From positions 114,182,049-114,246,048 of the forward strand of contig NC_092808.1 of assembly GCF_040954645.1 (NCBI RefSeq): a stretch of DNA of 64,000 nt, in the 5' to 3' direction. A program made the position numbers and the translations under genes. This DNA is from Diabrotica undecimpunctata. Taxonomy: Eukaryota; Arthropoda; Insecta; Coleoptera; Chrysomelidae. This document shows positions 59,301 to 64,000 of this stretch, in pieces. Numbering within the stretch: position 1 is the stretch's first letter; each line of letters opens with the position of its first letter. A model generated the notes under the pieces. That model saw only the letters and a list, made by a program, of their open reading frames with translations. It searched no databases and was not told the origin of the DNA.

Positions 59301-59475
59301 CCGGAGAATTTGAGAGAACTATTCTTCAAGTGCGGTGCCAAAGTGATTATCCAATATCTAAAGGCAATAAAATATTTATACAAAATTTAATTGTTACGCT
59401 ATTCAATTATTGTAATTACTTTTTTTTGTCGCTAATAGCCTTACAGGCTGATGTGAATTTGTAAATAAAAAAAAG
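56330..59475 (+). pseudogene. I-like LINE, 5'-truncated, with RT, RNase H and poly(A)
   Basis: Plus-strand pol. It begins in the endonuclease tail (LYGSDHFPILLEKH, about 56335) and runs through a linker to the RT: GTSPGSNDIPASFLKHLPDE, SYRPVSLTCVMCKLLEK, SIYFDLHKAFDMAWHHKI (217 codons open at 56971-57624), GTPQGSAISPRLFLIAIND, RLYADDLIIFLNG (about 57735) and TIKYLGLIFDQALTWKDHI. Then GAFRTNPILSLQAELGELPL and RNase H: FPDGSR (about 58603), FLIITDALSSLEII (about 58772), YVPSHIGIMENDLED (about 58893). The C-terminal domain ends at 59390 with a Cys/His motif ECYACEIPLTVKHLLVEC. The tail is A-rich (59466-59474). At least six breaks, but the last 177 codons are open. Confidence 0.88.
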
Positions 59476-59476
59476 A

Positions 59477-59990
59477 TACAAGTACGATGTCATCTGCGAA
59501 TCTTAAATAACTGAGTTTCTCTCTAATTACGTAGATATCGTAATCATTCAGATCTGCTTGCTTACAAGTATGTTCTTAAAGTGTCGTAAATAGCTTTGGA
59601 TAGACGATGTCTCCTTGCTGTACATCCATTTTGGTAGATATGTTGGATTATGTTATTGTATCATAACATAATCCAACTGTTATCATTTTCTGCTGGTTTA
59701 TAGTATAGAATCGATCTGGTAGACCACGATTATGAGTGCCAATGGTTTGTTGTATTGTGCAAACTTCTCTATCAGGTTCTTTATCACTAGTAAATGGTCG
59801 TTAGTGCTGTATCCTGATCTAAATCCAGCTTTTTCTCTGGGCTGATAGAAGTCTAAAGCCTCCAGTCTTTTTTGATAATTTTTGTGAAAAGTTTGTATAT
59901 GTGTGATAGCAAACTGATAGGACGGTAGTATACTAATAGGACGGTATATTATATACAAAGTAAAAGAGGAAAATCCCTGTGGTTGACTGT
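59477..59990 (-). pseudogene. LINE RT fragment with internal deletion, family F
   Basis: Minus strand: PISILPS-type block, then QKRLEALDFYQPREKAGF, RSGYSTNDHLLVIKNLIEKF, PLALIIVVYQIDSIL, and after a frame change and missing sequence SYLRFADDIVL (catalytic box near 59487-59498). It stops exactly at the poly(A) end of the plus-strand LINE, so that LINE probably inserted into this older copy. Confidence 0.75.
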
Positions 59991-59997
59991 ATACCAT

Positions 59998-60328
59998 GGT
60001 TTAAAAAACCTTACATAGAAGTAAAGACTTCTGGTGTAAATTGCTATATTTTATTAATAATATTTAAAATTTATCCCAAAGGATTAAAAAACTTCAAAAC
60101 GTTTTTGGTTCAGTCGGACCATCATCAGTCAAAAACATTTAAAGTAGTTGAAACTAGCTACGTAATACGTAATTAGGTGTAGAAACCACTCATGGTTAAT
60201 TTTAATATTATAATGACGCTAGGTCGATGAAGGGAACATACATCTTCTCTGCTCCAAAGGAGGATGATTTGTCCAACTCCTGGACAAAGTTACAGTTGGC
60301 TGGTTCTAATAGTTGAATATAATAAAAG
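59998..60328. other. AT-rich stretch with degenerate hammerhead-like sequence
   Basis: On the minus strand around 60075-60120 a CTGATGA followed by a TGGT/ACCA stem and AAAAACG recalls the hammerhead elements nearby, but the GAA and the closing stem are not conserved. No gene seen. Confidence 0.35.
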
Positions 60329-60341
60329 TATTTGTTCTTTA

Positions 60342-60928
60342 ACAATATACTCTGTACGAGTACTAGAAACCAATTCGCTAAGAATTTTGCTTAGTTGAAA
60401 AGATATGTTGTGGAATGCAAGTTTTAGATTCCCCATGTCTCTCTTAACACCTTTATCAACGTCTGTTTTTGCCTTGCAATTCTTAGAAGGCACAGATTAA
60501 AGCGGAATTCTTGAATTTGGTTTCGAAAATTAGTCTACGATTTTATTATCAGATGTCGCTACATTGCGTCTATACGAAGCCATGTTATAGTTGCTTCCTA
60601 AGACAGAGAAGAATTATTTCACGTTCAGAGCGCTTGCGAAAGCCGTTCTGATGATGCCTATTGGGCTGAAATACGTATAAACGGATGCGCAAGCTCCCTA
60701 TGCGTGAAATAAAATCTTAACTGTCTTTTCCTTGTTATTTCGATATACTCTGTACGAGTACTAGAAACCAATTCGCTAAGAATTTTGCTTAGTTGAAAAG
60801 ATATGTTGTGGAATGCAAGTTTTAGATTCCCCATGTCTCTTTTAACACCTTTATCAACGTCTGTTTTTGCCTTGTAATTCTTAGAAGGCACAGATTAAAG
60901 CGGAATTCTTGAATTTGGTTTCGAAAAA
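60342..60928 (+). mobile_element. Retrozyme-like dimeric hammerhead element, 587 bp
   Basis: A 185-bp sequence occurs twice as a near-identical direct repeat (60345-60529 and 60743-60927), separated by 213 bp that contain a complete type I hammerhead. The whole is flanked by a perfect 13-bp duplication TATTTGTTCTTTA (60329-60341 and 60929-60941). It can be read as about 1.5 units of a 398-bp monomer, as expected of animal retrozymes or Penelope-like terminal repeats inserted by retrotransposition. The repeat is open on the minus strand for about 50 codons in both copies, without a known motif; I do not claim a protein. Confidence 0.75.
60632..60694 (+). ncRNA. Type I hammerhead ribozyme
   Basis: In order: stem I GCTTGCG (60632-60638), loop AAAG, CCGTT (60643-60647); core CTGATGA (60648-60654); stem II GCC/GGC (60656-60658 and 60664-60666) with a U-U next to the core; GAA (60668-60670); A15.1; TACGTA as a minimal stem III; U16.1 and A17 (60678-60679); then AACGG (60680-60684), loop ATG and CGCAAGC (60688-60694). 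Both stem I helices (7 and 5 bp) pair perfectly. Predicted cleavage is after 60679. The core is canonical; the short stem III is typical of Penelope-type hammerheads. Confidence 0.8.
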
Positions 60929-60941
60929 TATTTGTTCTTTA

Positions 60942-62800
60942 TTGAAAAGGGATAATATATTTTCTATGTTGTTTGATATTATTTACGTTACCAGACTAAA
61001 ATCACGTGAGCATGAATATCTTTTTAATAAAGGTAAAAGGCTACCTTGACCTTGAAATTTCGATTTTTATCTTTGCGTAAAATCATAGGTTATGCTAATT
61101 TTGACTAATGAGATGATCAACTCACCAAGCTTTTATCACGCCAGACGTGGACGAACCAGTAAATAATACAGTTACCATATATACTCGATACTTATGACAA
61201 AACCTTTACAAAATCGTAAAGAATAGAATAAACCATTAAATTTAATTAAACATTCGTTAAATATACGTCTTTATTTCCACATCGGAAATTTCAGAACTTC
61301 CTCTTTCACTTATTTTCAAATTGGCATGTTTATTTGGATTAAATATAGTAGATCAATGTTTCCCAAGATTTGGGATTATCTGTCTAAAATTTATTCTTCT
61401 TCTTCTTCATGTACTTCTTTCAGAACGTTGGTTACCATCATAGCTATCGTAATTTTATTCACTGTCACACAAACATGCCAAATAGCATGTTTGTATGCTT
61501 GTAAGATTTGATACAGTTGTTTAATAAAGACAAATGTTTTTTAGTCGCACCATCTATGAGCCAGTTACATAATTTCTTTCTTCCTACATTTTCCTTAAGT
61601 ATTTTGTAATATTTTTGTTTCATCCCATATACATATAATAAAACACCGAAAAATATTCTTAATCTCTTTGCGTCTATGAGATTGGTAATGTGAGCATTTT
61701 TGAACCTGTTTATAATAATTATAATTGCTCTTTCGATTGATCTTGATCCCGCCTAGATATTTACGCTGTAAATAAACAACAATTTTTCCACTGATGTGAG
61801 AATGATGTTTGAGGATGAAGTCACTTCTCGATGGACCGGCCGCGAGAGCAGTCGATTTCATTGTTGAAGTCATGAAGAATTTTGTCATCGGGAATTCGAT
61901 AGTGTAAACGGTCAAAGAGAACAGCTTATGGTGTAAACGAGCAAACATCGTTCTCGGAGAGTTTTAAAAACCGAAAAAAAATTTTCATTGAATTCCATGA
62001 GTTTTAGTAAAAAAAAGATGATTTAAGCTCAAAATGCCATGTGGCAGTCTTTGTAAAGTGAGATAATCTCCGGTTTGTTGCTTTATTCCGTGTCAATAGA
62101 TTTAATAACAGCGTTTTTGAGGGCTAAGTGGGCCTACATGATTTTGAGTAAAAAATAAGCTGCCGAGTTTTAAATAATACATATTGTTATCATCCAAGAT
62201 AACCTGAAGCCCAGTTTTGGTGTTTAATTTCTCAAAAGATTAGTCAGCCTCCATTTTGTGTCTCCCGTGTGTCGGATGCAGATCGTTTGAAGTTTGTGTG
62301 GGTAATGCTGAGTGCTAAAGGGCTCACTGTTTCTAACATCGAGAAACTCTTGCGGCAATATGGTTGGTTACCTTCCGAAACGGATTGTGTTTTAAAGTAT
62401 CAATAAAGTTGAAAACTCCGTCAAAGGAAACGCGTTAGAAACTCACATTTTCAAAAAAAATTGTGAAGATATGATTTTTTATTTGTAAATTTTCTTTATC
62501 ACGCTGTAGGATAGAAAATTTTCCCTCGGCATCTAAAGGTAGAAGAAAAACGATTATGTGTGTGAGTAAGATGGATTACAAGGGATAACGTCTTGAAGAG
62601 TTTTTCGGTTAATAAAGCCCTTGGACAAGGCTTCAAGAGCAAGGCTTCAAGAGCAGAAGTTTTAATGTATTTGAAAGATTTAATTCGGAATATGAAGATC
62701 TATTTTCAAACACCATTGATGTTAATATAATCACCGAGACGGATGAAGTTAACGGAATTATAAAAAAAAATTTTATTATGGCAAATATCAATTAAAAAAA
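60942..62800. other. No recognisable gene
   Basis: Mixed AT-rich sequence. The 117-codon frame at 61595-61948 (minus) has no motif I know. Around 62255-62400 a plus-strand reading VSDADRLKFVWVMLSAKGLT might be old coding sequence, but nothing supports a family. Confidence 0.35.
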
Positions 62801-62889
62801 AAGGAATTTTGCTTCATTCCAGTGCATATAAGAACTCATTGAAGAATTAGCGAAGTATAATAATTAAAGGATAACTTTTTATCATTTTT

Positions 62890-63280
62890 ACGGATATGCA
62901 AGCTACATTGGACAATGTAGAACAACAGCTCTGTGAATATTTTCCCAAAGAAATTCAAACCAGCCATGACAAGTACAGATGGGTGCTGAATCCTTTGAAC
63001 AGTTCTTCTTAACAAGCTAACATTCCAACAAAAATGGAACTGGACTTTTTTTTCCAAAGCCCGGATCAGTTTTATACCAGAAGGATGCAAGAATTTTTCG
63101 AATTGGCGACCGAAGTCAAATGTTTTATTCCGTTTGCAACTTCTTATTTATGCGAGTTGAGTTTCTTATCAATAACTAGGTACTATTAAAACGAAAGTGA
63201 GAAATCGATTGGAACTTTAAAAAGCTGGTTTCTGAAAAACATACACATACGTCTCATTAATATATACTTCTTAACTTTGT
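62890..63280 (+). pseudogene. hAT-like transposase C-terminal remnant
   Basis: Plus strand: QATLDNVEQQLCEYFPKEIQ, YRWVLNPLN, a stop, then MELDFFFQSPDQFYTRRMQE, FFELATEVKCFIPFATSYLC, ELSFLS. The LPFxTTYLCExxFS pattern belongs to the C-terminal dimerisation region of hAT-type (ZBED5/SCAND3-like) transposases; here it reads FIPFATSYLCELSFLS. Two stops and no catalytic core. The assignment is moderate. Confidence 0.6.
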
Positions 63281-63284
63281 GATG

Positions 63285-64000
63285 TTCATGTTCCTAAATA
63301 AACGACAACAGTATTATGATAATTAGGTCGATATATATTTCTTTGACATTTCATGTTTTCATTTAAGATTTGAAATAAACATCCTTGTAAAAATTTCCTT
63401 TTTTTTTAATTATTTTACGACCCCCTCAGCCCTTTAACGCGTTGACCCATTATAACAAAACATTTAACAAGGTCAAAATTTTTAATAAAATTATGAATTA
63501 AGTTCCTTAAAGCAAGCCGTTCCGTCAATTATAACAATGAAAGCACACGTCTGTGGTTACTCAACATTGTTTATATCATTCATTAATCAAGACATTTATA
63601 AACGCAATAAAACTCTCTCTAGGTGGTACCCGCTCGCTGTGTACAAACTGCGTACTTATGCTGAATCGGTACTGAAAAATTTAATGAGAAGTACCTCTAT
63701 TTATCAAAATAAGTTCTTTGGCGAATATAATGAATTTAAATTACTTGGAAGTCCACACCCTAAATCACTTTATATACGTATTAAGAATTAATAAGAAGAA
63801 TAAATATGTAATGCATCGTTAAAATCTACATCGTATTAAAATAAAAATGGTGAGCAAAGGGACGCAACCGATTTCCTCTCTTTTGTCACTATTGTACCCC
63901 AAAGGAATCCCACTCAGTTTACCAATTAAGTATCGGTAATTGTTATATTAGTTATTTCTAAGCAAGCAACATTTACAAAATACCGTACCATTGACATTTC
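63285..64000. other. No recognisable gene
   Basis: AT-rich sequence to the window end. An 84-codon frame at 63537-63791 (plus) shows no known motif and I do not call it a gene. Confidence 0.35.

Noticed and set aside
60075..60120. Third hammerhead-like CTGATGA motif on the minus strand near the retrozyme-like element
   Set aside because: The GAA after stem II reads AAA and stem I does not close; too degenerate to list as a ribozyme.
61595..61948. 117-codon minus-strand frame
   Set aside because: No recognisable domain; composition and context do not support a gene.
63537..63791. 84-codon plus-strand frame
   Set aside because: No recognisable motif or gene structure; length is compatible with chance.
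1..64000. CRISPR array, rRNA, tRNA or host gene cluster
   Set aside because: No regularly spaced repeats with unique spacers, no rRNA-like blocks, no clear tRNA cloverleaf, and no multi-exon host gene could be recognised. The repeated D/E/K-rich and RT-type readings are all explained by transposable elements.

Overview
The window looks like a stretch of an AT-rich, transposon-packed insect genome. The mix of Jockey-, RTE- and I-like LINEs, piggyBac, Tc1/mariner, pogo, hAT and a Sola-like DNA transposon, together with long (TA)n tracts, suggests a beetle, but this is inference from element types and not a species call. I see no convincing host protein gene, rRNA, tRNA or CRISPR array. Almost everything that can be read as protein is transposase or reverse transcriptase (RT), and most of it is broken.

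Layout. 0.2-2.1 kb: decayed piggyBac-like transposase. 4.1-8.4 kb: LINE and pogo-type fragments. 9.6-12.8 kb: long decayed RTE-like LINE on the minus strand. 14.8-16.8 kb: two adjoining minus-strand RT fragments. 17.9-20.2 kb: a second piggyBac-like element with a spliced transposase gene. 21.5-26.4 kb: a LINE split by a second LINE, LINE tails, a third piggyBac fragment and a short LINE copy with target-site duplication (TSD). 27.8-28.2 kb: Tc1/mariner remnant. 29.5-38.7 kb: one I-like LINE (minus strand) broken apart by a 3,036-bp DNA transposon with perfect 27-bp TIRs, by a (TA)n block and by a probable 1.38-kb solo LTR. 39-41 kb: LINE fragments. 42.1-42.7 kb: a foldback element with a hammerhead-like core. 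43.2-45.7 kb: a decayed relative of the 29.9-33.0 kb transposon. 46.3-47.8 kb: 5'-truncated LINE with TSD. 48.35-52.94 kb: an apparently full-length, young Jockey-like LINE with intact ORF2. 53.5-55.1 kb: mariner-like element with very long TIRs. 55.7-60 kb: LINE pieces and a hammerhead-like motif. 60.3-60.9 kb: a retrozyme-like insertion with a complete type I hammerhead. 62.8-63.3 kb: hAT-like remnant.

The most notable observations are: (1) the Sola-like transposon inserted in the I-like LINE, where removing it with one 4-bp TSD restores the LINE reading frame; (2) the dimeric hammerhead element at 60.3-60.9 kb with 13-bp TSDs; (3) a heat-shock-element cluster plus TATA box inside a probable solo LTR; (4) LINE-in-LINE nesting proved by a 10-bp TSD; (5) an almost intact Jockey-like LINE; and (6) nearly pure (TA)n DNA that behaves like an insertion.
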